A stretch of 64,000 nt of DNA from Coriaria nepalensis (lineage: Eukaryota; Streptophyta; Magnoliopsida; Cucurbitales; Coriariaceae): contig CP114499.1 in assembly GCA_027186245.1 (NCBI GenBank), positions 5,337,001-5,401,000 of the forward strand, read 5' to 3'. The notes beneath the pieces are model-generated. The model was not told where the DNA came from. It searched no databases and worked only from the letters and a program-made list of their open reading frames with translations. This document shows, piece after piece, positions 23,848 to 36,919 of the stretch. Position 1 is the stretch's first letter. The number at the start of each line of letters is the position of its first letter. The position numbers and the translations under genes are program-made.

Positions 23848-25215
23848 TTATGCAAGAATCACAGTTTCAACTGCATTCAAATGAATAACTTGCTCGAGCT
23901 GGGCTTCTCCTCCCCCTTGAGCATCCCATATTTCCGGCAGAGCTTCTCTTATATTGTGGATGCTACTTAAGGCATGATCTGCTCCAGGTACCAACACTGA
24001 ACTTCCAACCTGCCATCCATAACATTTTCCATGAGTTAATATTTATTTTTATTTTTCTTTTTTCTTTTTCTCGAATAGGTGGAATCGAACATACTAGGAC
24101 TGTGTTTAGGCCTGCTGCCTTCCCGCTCGCAATGTTCCTAGTGCTGTCGTCAAAGAAAATCTGATAATGGGTTCAAAGGTTAAGTCAAACTAGTTAGGCT
24201 CATAAAAAGGAAAAAGAAAGGGGGGGAAAAAGAAGCTTTAAGCTTACTGTTTTATTTGGGTCAATATTTGCAATCTGGATTGCAGCGTCCATGGCTTCAA
24301 TAGATGGTTTGCAGAGGATTCTTGTCGCACTGCATGCCCCATACTGATCCGGTGCATTATTATCTTCATGGACTGGATCCATTACACAATTACTAATCAG
24401 TTTTAGAGGAGGATTAAGAGTTTCGAAGCATATGACCCCTTCGAAACAATCTTCCAGACCCAACCTGTTGAGAACTTGAGCTGCATGTGCTTTGTCAGCG
24501 TTCGTGAAGATCTGGTAAGTAATCAAATATTAATAACCACATTTAATATAGTTAATCAATTCACTTAATCAGTTGAATTAGTCTGTGGCTTACTATTTTA
24601 CGCTGCGGCATAGAAAGTAGTAGGTTCCTAAGCATCGGATCTGGTTTAAGTGCCTCGTAAGGTAATCTTCCATGGACGTAAGCATGGAATTCATCGTTGT
24701 CAAACTCATAACCTAGAGCCTGAGAAATCAAAAGGAGAGACCATGAAATTTCAATCAGGTGAGTTTTAATTTTGAAACAACTAATCTTAGTGATTTACTT
24801 ATTTTTTACCTTCAAACCAGCCATTGTTGTACCATACTCCCTGTATAACTCCAAGCACATCCTAGGCACTTCCCTTTCATCAATATCCAAATATTCCAAC
24901 ATGAACTCTACATACCAAAAAAACAAGCTCGTTATGTTATTAATCTTCATCATTAGCACAACTGATTAACAGAATAATAGATTAACTAACTTACCTTCTA
25001 TTTTCTTGCGACATGCCGAGTTGAGACCGGAGGCAAGAGGGTAGAGAGTATCATCCATGTCTGTTCAACAATAAGATCGTAAAGTATTTACCATCAAAAT
25101 TGCATTACTTAACCATTAATTGATGGAGTAATTAACTTACTAACGATTAGTATATACCAAATAACAAGCACTCATATTTGGCTCCGTTGCAGATTATTCC
25201 GGCTGCCGCATCCAT
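23848..25215 (-). CDS. HAD-superfamily hydrolase, SDT1/pyrimidine 5'-nucleotidase-like
   Basis: Exons 25215-25158, 25060-24995, 24907-24810, 24719-24594, 24511-24248, 24160-24095, 24009-23848 give 279 residues. HAD motifs: I, DMDDT with nucleophile Asp20 and Asp22; II, IFTNADKAHA (Thr119); III, Lys near KPS (about residue 185); IV, FFDDSTRNI (Asp208, Asp209). The family resembles yeast SDT1 and plant pyrimidine 5'-nucleotidase-like proteins (Arabidopsis At5g59480 type), which dephosphorylate nucleoside or small sugar monophosphates in the cytosol; the substrate cannot be read from sequence. All introns are GT-AG. An in-frame Met upstream (25329) lies in what looks like leader sequence; I chose MDAAAG because family members begin only a few residues before YxxLLFDxDDTLY. 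Confidence 0.9.
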
Positions 25216-28018
25216 TCTCCAGAAATATGGCTGTAAGAGAATTACAATGCAGTAGATCAAATGTTTGATAATGCAGATTTCAATTATTACAAGAACCAGA
25301 ACTTGATTAAGCAGAGAGAGACATAACATAAGTAGTACCCGGTTATTTGAAGTTATAGTAGAGAACTTAAAATGAAATGAACGATGGTTTTCATAGAGGT
25401 CCAGGGCATCCTATTTATAGAGTTTAGATAACAACTTTATTTTCTCCTCTTCCCTCTGTGAAAGGACAAGTATTTTTTTTTTCTTTTCTATTCAACAAAA
25501 ACTACACGTAGATTTATGATGGAAGCTGAGAGTGACCACTAAAAATCTGACCATAAAAAGTTTAAAATAAAAGGGAAAAAGAGAAAATATATATATATGT
25601 ATATATATAACTAAGTTTACTACCTAACTATACATATATATGAATTATGACACCTAAAAGAAGGGAGAGGAAGAAGATAATAAATAATTAAAAGTTTTAA
25701 AAGGTAAATTATGTGGATAAATTTTTGTATATGAATGTATATATTATTTTTATAGTATGATAAATATAAATATAAATTTTTTTTTTTGATTTTTTTTAGA
25801 TTTATTAATATTATAGACGAATTTTTTAGATTTTTTTATATATTATAAATGGATCCCTCAAATATGTTTTTAATTATACGTAGATCATTTGAGATTTTTA
25901 AATTACAAGTGAGTTTATTCATATTTATCTTAAATTATAAATAAATTTTCTTAATTTTTTCGGAAATTATTAATTTAATCTAATTTTTGATGTCCAACCA
26001 TTAAATCAATTTTTAATAGTTAAAAGATTGAATATTAGCTCAAAAGAACATATAAGGGTATCACTAGTGGGATACTATATAATAACATTTATAATTTACT
26101 AGAGTATTGTATTATTGATACTTTTTAGATATATTTAAAAACAATCATTAATCAAACACATAATTACTTGATTTACTCATTTCATTTCATTAAATCCTTA
26201 AATTTTACCCTAAAAAAAAATTAAAATAATAATAATAATAATAATCTATATTTTAAAAAAACCCTAAACCCATTTATCAGTTTTGTAATGAAAATTATAT
26301 CAAAACATTAATATCAAGTCTTTTAGTTTGTAATAATTAGTTGACTACTTAGATTTTAATATTAACTATTAATAATTAAACTAAATATATAATTTTAGAT
26401 AAATTAATGAATTTATTTATAATTTAAAATAAATATGACACGATTCACTTATAATTCTAAAATCTTAATAGCGAGAGATTTAGTTATAATATCGATAAAA
26501 TGTAGGGATCATAAATAATTTTTCTAAAATAAATTCCCTTTATTTAGTAAAATTGAATATAATGACATAATTTTATTTATAAAAATAGGAGAATAATGTA
26601 TAAATGAAATAGGAATAATTTTTTTTAAAAGAGGATTAATAAATATAGAAATGGCAATGAGATAAGATTTCGAAGGGTGGGGCCCATCAATTTGAAAGCA
26701 AATGAATAGAAGGATGCTTTTTTGTAGCAAGTAGCAAAGGAGGTAGGAATGTTATTTTATTATGGAATTATTCCGTTTTTAAGTGTTAATACTCGTTTTG
26801 CTTTGGGTTTACATGTCGTTTTCTTGGTCAAGAGAATTCTCGTCACAATCCACCCACAGCCTTGGAGAGTAGAGTCGGATTTACAAAGAAAATAATAATA
26901 TACCTCTGTATCTCCTTATTGGTGCAATTTGAAAGCAAGTAAGTGATATTTAAGTATATAGTAGTTACATGACATTCTATTATAGTCGTTATCGTCCGGT
27001 TCGGCTAGCTTCAGTCTTTTTATTATCTATAATTGGATCCGGTGATTCTTTAAAGAAAAATATATAGAACTCGATTTAATTCATTTGATAAATATATACA
27101 TGTCCCTTATCGGGACAGACTTATGGGGACGGGCTCAAAATAGGTCGGGTCCGGCCCTTGTTAAAATAAAAATATTATAAACAAAAAATTTTAATAAATA
27201 AACTTTTGGAGAACTAAGAATTTTAATAAATAAACTTTTGGAGAACTAAGAATTTTATTATTTAATAGTAAATAATTTATAAATAATTAAATTTAAGTAT
27301 GGAAAGAATTTAAAAATTATTATATTAAATTAGATATAAAAAAAATTACAAGAATTTTTTTTTAATACTCCCGAGACATCCTTTCTCTTCCTAAATAAAA
27401 GAAAAAAAAAATTAAAAATTGAAATTTAGAAGGTTGGACCGGACTAAGCTCATCTTAACTTGAAATCATGCTTAAGTCTGTAAGAGCCTAGGTTAAGTCT
27501 CATGCCGAACTTTTTTGGCAGACTACGTGTGAAAGCCAAAAATATCAACCTATTTTAATGGTTTTTTATATTTTATTTCATTATAATTATAAAAGTTATT
27601 TATATATAATAAGTGATATAATATTTAAAAAGTAATATTTATATATGTTATGATGTTTGATATATTATTTAAAATATAAATATAACAGTAAGAGAGTTGT
27701 GCAGGAGGGAATGAGGATTTATTCCCTTTTCCTATGTTTTTTTTTTCACCAATTTTATTTCACGTGGCAAGATGCTATATAACCTCTCTCCTCTAGATTT
27801 ATTCCCTCTCTAGATTATTCTTTATTTTCCAAACGTGACAGAATTAGTTTTCATGCGTGAGAGATTAGCCCAAATGTGGAAAGATGAGGCCCATTTAATC
27901 AAGCCCAAACCAGGGCCATTGTTCAAAAGCGGCCCATTGATAAACTTCCGTGCTGGTCAAGAAGAGCTGAACAGCAAATTTTGACATTTCGAACAAGAGA
28001 GGGAGAAGGGAGGAGAAG
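25216..28018. other. AT-rich intergenic region
   Basis: About 2.8 kb with no recognised gene. It holds a TATATA-rich patch at 25585-25645 and long AT-rich stretches. At 27187-27250 a 32-bp unit containing AAACTTTTGGAGAACTAAG is duplicated perfectly in tandem. The last 300 bp are the flank of the COQ8 gene. Confidence 0.4.
27187..27250. repeat. Perfect 2 x 32-bp tandem duplication
   Basis: Two adjacent identical 32-bp units (27187-27218 and 27219-27250), followed by the first few bases of a third. Identity suggests a recent slippage or repair event, or an assembly artefact. Confidence 0.85.
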
Positions 28019-31000
28019 ATGGGAGCTCTGAAGGATGCGGGCAGGCTTGTCGATGGTCTCTCTCTTGTCGCTAAAGAAATGCTCAAGCGCTCGCCAACCT
28101 TAGAAACTTCTAGCAATGGAGATTTTCAAACCCTAATCACTTCGTCTTTTAAGAAAGCCCTGGTTTCCGCTACTGACCTTTCCGGCCTCACCAAAGGCGA
28201 AACTCGCCGATTCTCAAGCCCTGATTCCGATAAGTATGGTTCCGTCGTTCATTTCTCCGATCAAGTTGCAAGCATTGATGCCATTGATGAACTTGAAACC
28301 CCCACTCAACATGTAAACGCTCAGGCTCAGAATGTCTGTCCTCCTCCTGGAAATGTAGATAAGGAAGATTATGATTCGGCTAAACAAAGCGACTCTCAGG
28401 ACTTTCCTGCAATGGCGGATGCTGAAATTGGTGATAGAGTACGAGTTGGAGACGATCAGAGTGGACACGTGGAAGTAGCTCCACCAATCAAAATGCGAAA
28501 GCCCAGGGAGAGGAGAGTCCCCTCTACTCCCTTCACTAGGGCACTCGGGTGAGTTATAAGGTTGTCTTACTCTCTCATTTTATCATAATGTTGATTCCAG
28601 ACTATTAAATTGTTTGGCGAAATTTTTGTGTGCTTTTCTCGTTGTATTGATTGTGTTAACAAAATATTCAGACACTCAAGTTCGTAGTCTTCTTTTTTGT
28701 AATTTTTCCACTGACTGATAGACCTCCATATAAGCTTCCTTTTGCTTCGGTTGCCTCTTCTATGGTTGTTCACCTTATAGACCAAGTGGTTTAAGTTGAT
28801 GGGTAAATATGCGCATGGAAATCGGTTACGTAATGATTTATTTTTAAACCATTTAGCATTTGGGATAAACAAAATATTGTATCTGATTTTGTTGCCAAGA
28901 ATATCAATATTAGTATTGGTAAATACTGCCGAAATTAAAAGCAAGCTGGATTTAAGGTAGTTTTGTACTTGGTCAAAAGTAAATGCTTCTGGCCCAAAAA
29001 AAAAAAAAAATTCAAGTTAATGCTTTTGTGCTGACCCTATAAGTTGAAATTTATTTGAAGAAGCAATACTAAAATAACCGGTTTTACCTTATATGAGGGT
29101 AACTCCTTTTATGTTTTTCTTTTTCTTTTCATCTCTTGTCAAAAGCATCAATGACAAAACATAAAATTTTCCAATCCTTAACTCACCTTTTTAATCTCTA
29201 AAGGTTTGCTGGTCTTGGAGCTGGTCTTGCATGGGGAACACTTCAGGAATCTGCCAAGAGGCTTGTTTATGGCACCCCAACTCCCCAAGACAAGCAGCAT
29301 GTGTCTTCTCCATTTTTATCTGAAAAGAATGCAGAACGCTTGGCTCTTGCTCTGTGCAGAATGAGGGGAGCTGCCCTAAAAATTGGGCAAATGTTGAGCA
29401 TACAGGATGAAACCCTTGTACCTGCTCCGGTATTCTTCCTTTTTCTTACATTAAGATAACATAGTATTGTTTAATGAGGTTACATTCTATAATGAAGAAC
29501 TGTATGGTTGATTTGAATATTCATATCGTTTATACTAATTACTAGAATTAGCAAGTGTCCTCAGCTTACATAAGCCAAACTTAATATATATTGCAACCCA
29601 ATATCAGAATTTAAAATTCATGAATATGCTTTCTATTTTCTTGTTCAAGATGCAAATTGTGAATTTAGTCTCCATACTGTACCCAATTTCTCAATTTTGT
29701 TTTGCCCCCATGCTTCCTTTTCATACCAATTATTGCTCAGAAAGTTCTAAACGCTTCTATTTTTTACTCCCCCTCCATTCTTTTAGTTAAGGTCTAGTCA
29801 TTGATTTTGTTCCCCATCACTGCATTATTAATCTTATTTTTGATATTGTTGCATAAGCTGAAATAATTTCTCCTAAATCTGTAATTGTGAATAACCTCGA
29901 TGGATTGTTTAATAATATTTTCGGCCCAAATAAACAGCCTATGTGAACATAGCACTTCAAGTATAGATATAAACATAGAAGTCCTCAATCTTTTCTCTTT
30001 TAACATCTTCATGCTTTAATTGAGTTTTTCTCTGCATTTAAAGCCAAAGACTGTAGTTTTGAAAGCATTCTTATGTATTTGTGAAATGTGGTTTTTTTTT
30101 CCCCCCTTTATTTTTCTCCATCATGGAGATCTTGGCTGCTCTGGAAATTGTCCGCCAAGGTGCTGATGTGATGCCAAGGAGCCAGCTTAATCAAGTATTG
30201 GATGCTGAACTAGGTCATAATTGGTCCTCAAAGTTGAATAGTTTTGATTATGAACCAATGGCTGCTGCAAGTATAGGGCAGGTGATTCCTATTTGACTAC
30301 TACTATGTTGCCCACTTTTATGAATTGCAAGAAAAACTGTGTCATTATTCTAAATGATGGATACCCAAAGCGTGTTTACATTTTGCAGAAATTTTTAGAT
30401 GTTAGTCTTGAACTAAATTTAAGTTTGGTCCCATAGAATCAATTTTAGGCCCACATAATTCAAAAGGAGGACCCTTAGAGTTTAACTAAAACACACTTAC
30501 TTAGGGTCAATCTTATTTATTTTCTACTTGCTCAGACGCCAATATCTAAAACTTATCGTAACAAAGTCTCAGTTCAGGCCTCAGGACATGAATCTTTGCT
30601 TCTTAGGCCATGCTAAGCCACATGACTCATATTAAGATGGGATTATTGCCATTGAACGATTTTTCGGTTTCTTCCATGCATCTCACCACCCACCCCAACT
30701 GTATTTTCCAATTTTATTGGTTTTAATTATCTCTGCTAAGTGCCTTAGAAGTGTCTTTCGTGTGGTATACCATTACAACATCGACTGTTCTGGTTCTATG
30801 AAACAACTGGTGAGAAGAAAGTCGTTCAAAGTTTTGTGTAAAGAGACGAAACGGGTTTATTAAGTTTAGGAAGTAGGCATCCTTTCCCTCTTGTAGAATG
30901 TAGCATATTTTTGTCTTTTTCTTTTGAAATATCACCTTCTCATTTACTAGTTTCAATGTACCTTTTTACCTTTATCTCCTTATACAGATTGTTCAGACTG

Positions 31001-33219
31001 TCCTTTGGACTCACAGTTCTTACAAATTTAGGTGCACCGAGCTGTTACAAAGAATGGTATGCAGGTTGCCATGAAAATTCAGTACCCTGGTGTTGCAGAT
31101 AGCATTGATAGTGACATTGAGAATGTGAAGCTTCTATTAAACTATACAAATCTGATTCCTGAAGGACTCTATCTCGACAAAGCGATAAAGGTATTTGGAT
31201 TCCAACCATTTGTGTGTCATCTTACAATTTCAAGAATTCAAGTGAGTTGATTGCATCTGCAACAGCATGCATGTGTGACAAATTCCAGGATGTTTATGTT
31301 TGCTTTACCTATTAATCAAGCTCCAGCTCTTTTACTGTAGTCTTTAGCTAGTGTTTTAGGATGAAACTGATTTATAAAGGACTATTTTTACTGGACAATG
31401 GAAGACAGAGAAGGAAATTTTCCAAGTTGCCAAATATTCCTTCTTATGCACTTTCTGGAACTTTCGATAGGTTGCAAAAGAAGAATTAGCTCGTGAATGC
31501 GACTATGTGTTAGAGGCAGGTAATCAAAAACAGTTCCGTGATCTCCTACTCTACACGCGAGGTTTCTATGTACCAGCAGTATTCGACGAGCTTTCAAGCA
31601 AAAGAGTCTTAACTACAGAACTTATTTCTGGTAATCATCCTTCATTCTTTGTTGAGAATCATGTAGACTTGTCTCTTTAGTTATCATCTGTACTTTTGAG
31701 TTTCTGTTGAGAAAGCTAAGTTCATTCTTTGATTATGACCATTAAATGATTGGGCAAGCTATTATTCGAATATATCTAAAAAGGAATGGTGAGAAGAATT
31801 TCAATGCAAGTTTGTTATGTAAAAAGTTAGTGGGTTCTATTGTCTGGCTAAATCAGTCAAAAAGACATGCAGCTCTTTAGGGTTTCACCGGGAAGGAATT
31901 ATTTTTCTTTCAAACTCTTAAGATAACTTTCCTTTGGCTAATGTATTTTGTTACGCCAAGTAACTGTAAATTTGGAAGGAACTTATCCCAGAATATTTTC
32001 CTACCAAAACTAGGACACTGAAAAACTAGCCAGGTATATGTTTTTTTTTTCCCCCTCATATGAAGTATTTGCATGAGTAGCATTTTTATTTTCAATTTTA
32101 TGAACTTTGGTGCGAGCAACGTAACCAGTGCAAATTAAGCTCAGCTTGAGGCAATTTTATTTTGACCTTGAGTTGAGTATGAACCTGGGATCAAGGTAGA
32201 TACTCTGTTGAGCAGAAGCTAGAATAGCTTGTTTTTAAGATAATATGTAATTGTATTAATGATAACTTCATCTTGAAATTGGTTTTTGTTTGTTACAGGA
32301 ATTCCTATTGATAAAGTGGCATTGCTAAACCAGGAAACTCGTAATTATGTTGGGAAAAAATTGCTGGAACTCACTTTGTCAGAGTTATTTACTTTTCGTT
32401 TCATGCAGGTATGTCCTATAAGAGTGACCCATTCTGCTTTGAAATCAGGTTCTTCATTTGGTTATTGCTTCTCACAGCTCCTTTAGAGGTCCTACATTGC
32501 CTTTTTGTTGTGACTGCTTCACGTTTTCTTTGTGGTTCTTGTATGAAATTGTACTTCTTATTCTTGCACCCTCCCCTTCTATTTGAACCTGAATTCTGTT
32601 CAATCATACGCAGACTGATCCTAATTGGGGTAACTTCTTGTATGAAGACAGTACGAATACACTCAATCTTATCGACTTTGGAGCGGCTCGAGATTATCCC
32701 AAAATTTTTGTTGACGATTATTTAAGAATGGTGGCAGTTCCTTTCTTCATGTGAATGACTCTTTTATTATATACGCTGCTCAGCATCTAAACTTTGAATT
32801 TATTTCACTATATGTTTGGTTAGGTTGTTGCATGTGCAAATGGCGATAGAGATGCAGTGATTGAGACATCAAAGAAACTTGGATTCCTTACAGGAATGGA
32901 GTCAGAGGTAATGTTAGACGCCCATGTTCAAGCGGGCTTCGTTGTGGGCTTGCCATTCTCAAGGCCTGGTGGGTACGACTTCCGGTCCTCGAAAATTACC
33001 CAGAGTGTATCCAATCTCGGTGCTACTATGCTGAGGCACAGACTGACCCCACCACCTGACGAGGTCTATAGTCTTCACCGCAAGTTATCTGGTGCTTTCT
33101 TTGCTTGCATCAAGCTTGGAGCTGTTGTACCATGTAGGGAACTATTATTTGATTTGTACGATAATTATCAGTTTGGTGAAGAATCTGAGGAGATTTTGTC
33201 AAGTAGCTCCACGTCTTGA
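28019..33219 (+). CDS. COQ8: COQ8/ABC1 (UbiB-family) atypical kinase, mitochondrial ubiquinone biosynthesis
   Basis: UbiB-family ATPase needed for ubiquinone synthesis in mitochondria. Exons 28019-28548, 29204-29429, 30129-30281, 31032-31190, 31471-31630, 32299-32408, 32614-32730, 32824-33219 give 616 residues, with phases closing at every junction. Family hallmarks: KIGQ at 236-239 (the KxGQ motif that occludes the substrate site), Ala-rich AAAS loop at 297-300 in place of a Gly-rich loop, the ATP-contacting Lys318 in [16 protein letters not shown] with Asp448 and DFG at 467-469. Exon 1 encodes a variable ~175-residue N-terminus that is Ser/Thr-rich and acidic in its second half. It resembles Arabidopsis At4g01660, which I recall as adjacent to the SRPBCC relative At4g01650. 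Exon 3 starts at the AG inside a CATGGAG, not at the ATG itself. Confidence 0.95.
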
Positions 33220-33354
33220 TGAATAAGGCTCTTATTTTTTCAGCCCCTTATTTTTTTAAGCTTCATTTACATTGATTTTTTAAACATGTAATAAGTATTG
33301 GATGCAATAAGCAACTCATCCCTAGAACTTGTGTAGGTGTCCCAAATTGGAGTA

Positions 33355-33755
33355 AGAGGCGCCGGTATAGTTCACGAGGGGGAGATGGACAAGAGGTTTA
33401 GCTTCTCTGATTGAAACCTATTTGCAATAACGAAAGCCAAGTTTCTGGGATCTCCTGCAATTTGTCTAGAATTGAACCACGTAGAGCATGAAGATCAGTT
33501 CACACATGAGGTCTCTTTAAGATGAGATGGAGCCAGAGGTTCTCCTAGATATATTCAAGGTCAATCCAAATTTGTTGGAGAATGAGAAGCGGCATGAAGA
33601 GTCTGAGGGAGAAGAAGAAGCTTTTAAGGAGCCTCAGATGATGAAGATGATGATAATGTTGACAAGCATGAGAATGATGATGAAGAGGAGCAGATGTAGA
33701 TAAAAGATGAGACGAAGACAAATCTTTATCAATATTCGAGGAACAATTTATCTCC
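33355..33755 (+). pseudogene. CWC22 (pre-mRNA splicing factor) pseudogene fragment, left arm of an inverted pair
   Basis: Conceptual reading keeps pieces of the CWC22 middle region: VHEGEMDKR, then FAITKAKFLGSPAI, HVEHEDQFTHEVSL, FKVNPNLLENEKRHEE, and after a Glu/Asp-rich stretch an IKDETKTNL-like piece ending in TIYL. Stops and at least two frameshifts interrupt it. No introns are apparent across about 130 codons, so it may be a processed copy or a single large exon. The homologous right arm begins immediately after it in reverse orientation. Confidence 0.75.
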
Positions 33756-34150
33756 GTTGTAGATTGATAAGATTTGTCTGCATATCATCCTTTTTCTGCA
33801 ACTGCTCCCATCATCTTCAACCTCATTCTCTTCCTTGTTAGCATTATCATTTTTGTCATTTGAGGTTCCATTGGAAGCTTCTTCTTCTGTAGACTCTATG
33901 CCAAGGAAAGTTTTCTTCATATCACTTCTCATTCTCCAAGAAATTTGGATCCACCTTGAATTCATCTAGGGAAATCTCTGGCTCCATTTCATGTTGGAGA
34001 GAGACGTCATATGGTAACTCATCTTCCTGCTCTACAAGGTCTAATTTTGGACGAACAGCTGGATATCCCCTGAAATTTGGTTTTCCTTATTGCCAATAAG
34101 CTTCGATAAGAAACTGGACCCTCTTACGTATCTCCCCCCCGTGATCTATG
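33756..34150 (-). pseudogene. CWC22 pseudogene fragment, right arm of the inverted pair
   Basis: Read on the minus strand from about 34150: EIRKRVQFLIEAYWQ, stop, GKPNFRGYPAVRPKLDLVEQ, EDELPYDVSL, MEPEISLDEFKVDPNFLENE, then a frameshift, an acidic Asn/Asp-rich stretch, and TNLINLQRR running into the centre. It covers the same part of CWC22 as the left arm but is not identical (for example KVDPNF against KVNPNL), so the arms have diverged or come from different paralogues. Confidence 0.75.
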
Positions 34151-34319
34151 AAGCTTCCACTTTTAGCATACTACAGTATAGTTGTATAGCATACTACAAT
34201 TATTTTGTTTTCTTGTAAAGTTTTTGGTATTTGATGACAATTTTCTCTGTTTCTTTCAGTTTAATAATCTGTCCTTTTTGGTTTTCTTTGTTTGCGAGTG
34301 ATAAGTTTTATGGTAAATT

Positions 34320-35020
34320 AGCGATGAGCATAATCCATCCGATCCGACTCATATCGGTCGGATAAGAAAAGTTAAAATGCAAAACGAATCCAATTATTTC
34401 TGATCAGATATTTGGACAACAGTTAGATATCCGATTTTATAACCTTTTTAAAAAAAACTTTACATCTTAAATACGATCAATATTCCTTTCTTTATATATA
34501 TTTAGTATTATAAATACTCATAATCAATATTCATTTCCTTACATGAGTCAAATTCATTATCTTATTATAATTCATGTTTCAAAAGATTTTTAAATACAAA
34601 TCGTTACATTTATTGTCAATATTCATTTTCTTACATATATTTAAACCAATTTTCACATCAAAATCTCCCACTCTACAGTCTGTATAGTTTCTAGTCATTA
34701 TTTTACATGTATTTACTGTCATAAATACTCATAATAAATATTTAATTCTTTACATATAATCAATATTAATTTCCTTTCCTTTTATAAACTGCTCACAGTA
34801 CGGATCTTTTAATCAATCAAATATACAATTTATCATTTTATTATTGATTTTATGTTTGGAATTTGCAAAAAAAAAAAAAAAAAAAAAATTAATATACATA
34901 ATAATAATTAAAAAAAAATCATCTGATCCAACCAAATCCAAAACAGGCAGATGATACATCAAATTTTGTCGGATGAGTTTCTAATCGGATGGTATCCGAT
35001 CGATACTTACCCTTATGGAA
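34320..35020. repeat. AT-rich repeat with CGGAT-rich ends and degenerate internal repeats
   Basis: The two ends are rich in CGGAT/ATCCGA words (CCATCCGATCCGAC at the left, GGATGGTATCCGATCGATAC at the right). The interior repeats a phrase like ATAAATACTCATAATCAATATTCATTTCCTTACAT in degenerate form near 34510, 34620 and 34720, and holds an A-run at 34868-34888. It may be a non-autonomous DNA transposon, but clean terminal inverted repeats and a target-site duplication were not found. Confidence 0.35.
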
Positions 35021-35049
35021 GACCATAAAACTTGGGGAGGACCTTTTTA

Positions 35050-36900
35050 GAGCCCATAGTGTGGGAGGAATTTTGGGTTTCAATGGGCCATGTTTTTTAT
35101 ATTACTCTACAAGTATATAATAATTTTGAAATTATTCTCAATGTTTGAGAGACACGTGGAATGTGTTTGGAGAATACATATAGATCATAAAAATCTTAAT
35201 TTGATGAACAATAAAAAAGAAAAAAAAGATATTTATACAGAAGATTATCAAGATTCTGAATAATCAAAAAGTTAGTTTTGACTGCGAAACAATTTTTTTA
35301 CTCTAATTATTTAATTAATTAACATACATTAAATCTAACATCAATTTTATAACAATGACTCAGTATATAGAATCTTAAGCATATTTTATTATAAAGACTA
35401 GAATGCATAGAATCTTAGACTAGATGAAGAAGAGGTCGTCGAGGAGGAGGATGAGGAAGAAGAGGGCAAGGAGGTAGAGAAGGTTGAGGAGGAGGATGAG
35501 GTATAAGAAGGAGAGGAGGAAGAGGTTGAGCATGAAGAAGATGTTGAGCAGGAAGAAGGGATTGGGCAAGAACAATATCCAACTAAGATGAGCATACAAA
35601 ACCACTTGGATCCTATCAAGAGAAGAAGCAACGTGCTCTTAATTTGTCAACTACAGGATTTCATGCGAAAGATGGAAGGAAAGATAGAGGAGCTCGGTCA
35701 AGAAGGCTAGAGCATAGCATCGGTTGGAGAATAAGAGGTGCTTGGGCATATCGTCTGTCAGATCGGTGAGAAATTAGATTGTGTAGTCTCCCAATCACTC
35801 AGTGCAAAAGATTAAGCAACTTCCTAGCACGGCTCAGTTGGAGAAAACTGTCCCTTCCGTGATGATCATGATATTTTCTCTCTAGATGAGTATGATGACA
35901 CTATAGAGGTTCAGATCGATATAATTAGTAAAAATTTAATTTAATTATATATATATATATATGTTAAGATTTTTTTTTTTCCAACATAAATGTTTTATTT
36001 GGTACGTAGGCATCATTGGTGATTGTCCCCCTACTAGATATGGAGGTTTGGGTTGATGGGGTGGCGATCTCCCTGGAGCTGGAGATGATAAGAATTTTCC
36101 ATTTTCTTTTATATGTTCTATGTTTTGTTATATCATATGTTTATTTGATATGTTGATATTCCAAAAATCTTAACCAACTTGGCCTTTTGCAGTGAATGCA
36201 CACGCTTATGAGGGTCCTACCGGGTGTGCAACTTATTGATGCTTGGAACGGACAGTGGATGCTCTCTGTGGTGAGTGATGTTGCGAGTGTGCCGGAAATA
36301 CTCGGAGTATTTCCAATAGAGATACTTGAGGGAAACCGACCGAATACTCGTAGATTCTACACATCTTCAATTTCAAATCTACTCTATAAGTGATGCGCGA
36401 ATGTAAGTGTTGAAAGAAAAGATAACCGGTATTGCTGCTCAATGAAGGTGACATAACACAATATTGGAAAAAGAAACCAATAGGGGCCTAGTCTTAAAGG
36501 AAACAATGTAAAAGATAGATCCACAAGCGCCTGGTAGTAACTAAATTTGACATAAAGATAGAAGATAGATTCACGGCATTGAATGAATTTGACAAAGTAT
36601 TTAAAGATAAATTCTCATGGTGGTAGTGTTTGGTGGTATTGGACTAATTGGTTGTGCCGGGACCCTTGTAAATGGAGAAGATTACATCTTCTCTTTATAT
36701 GCAAAATGAAGATTGGCCGATGTAGGCATGTTCCGACTTTGCAGTTACCAAGTTTTTATAGGCCGACCTGACTTTCGTGGATGCTGGCTAACTGATAAAA
36801 CAAGATATTGCTCCCAGTAATGAGATCGTTGCTAGTATATAGATTTTTTTGTGTTTTTGGCAGCCTGGTTATATTAATGTGCTTATTTTTGTTGTTGGCT
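35050..36900. other. Intergenic with GA-rich low-complexity tract and unrecognised coding-like scraps
   Basis: 35420-35560 is a purine-rich tract of GAGGAGGAxGAGG words. It is followed by scraps that look like a decayed acidic protein (DDHDIFSLDEYDDT near 35880), reminiscent of internal proteins of plant DNA transposons, but no family was identified. A TA microsatellite lies at 35947-35963. 36196-36393 is open on the + strand for 65 codons without recognisable similarity. Confidence 0.35.
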
Positions 36901-36919
36901 TGTTTTGGTTATATTTCAG

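Noticed and set aside
35398..35631. Ser-rich 77-codon minus-strand frame
   Set aside because: It is the antisense reading of a GAGGAGGA purine tract; the open frame follows from composition.
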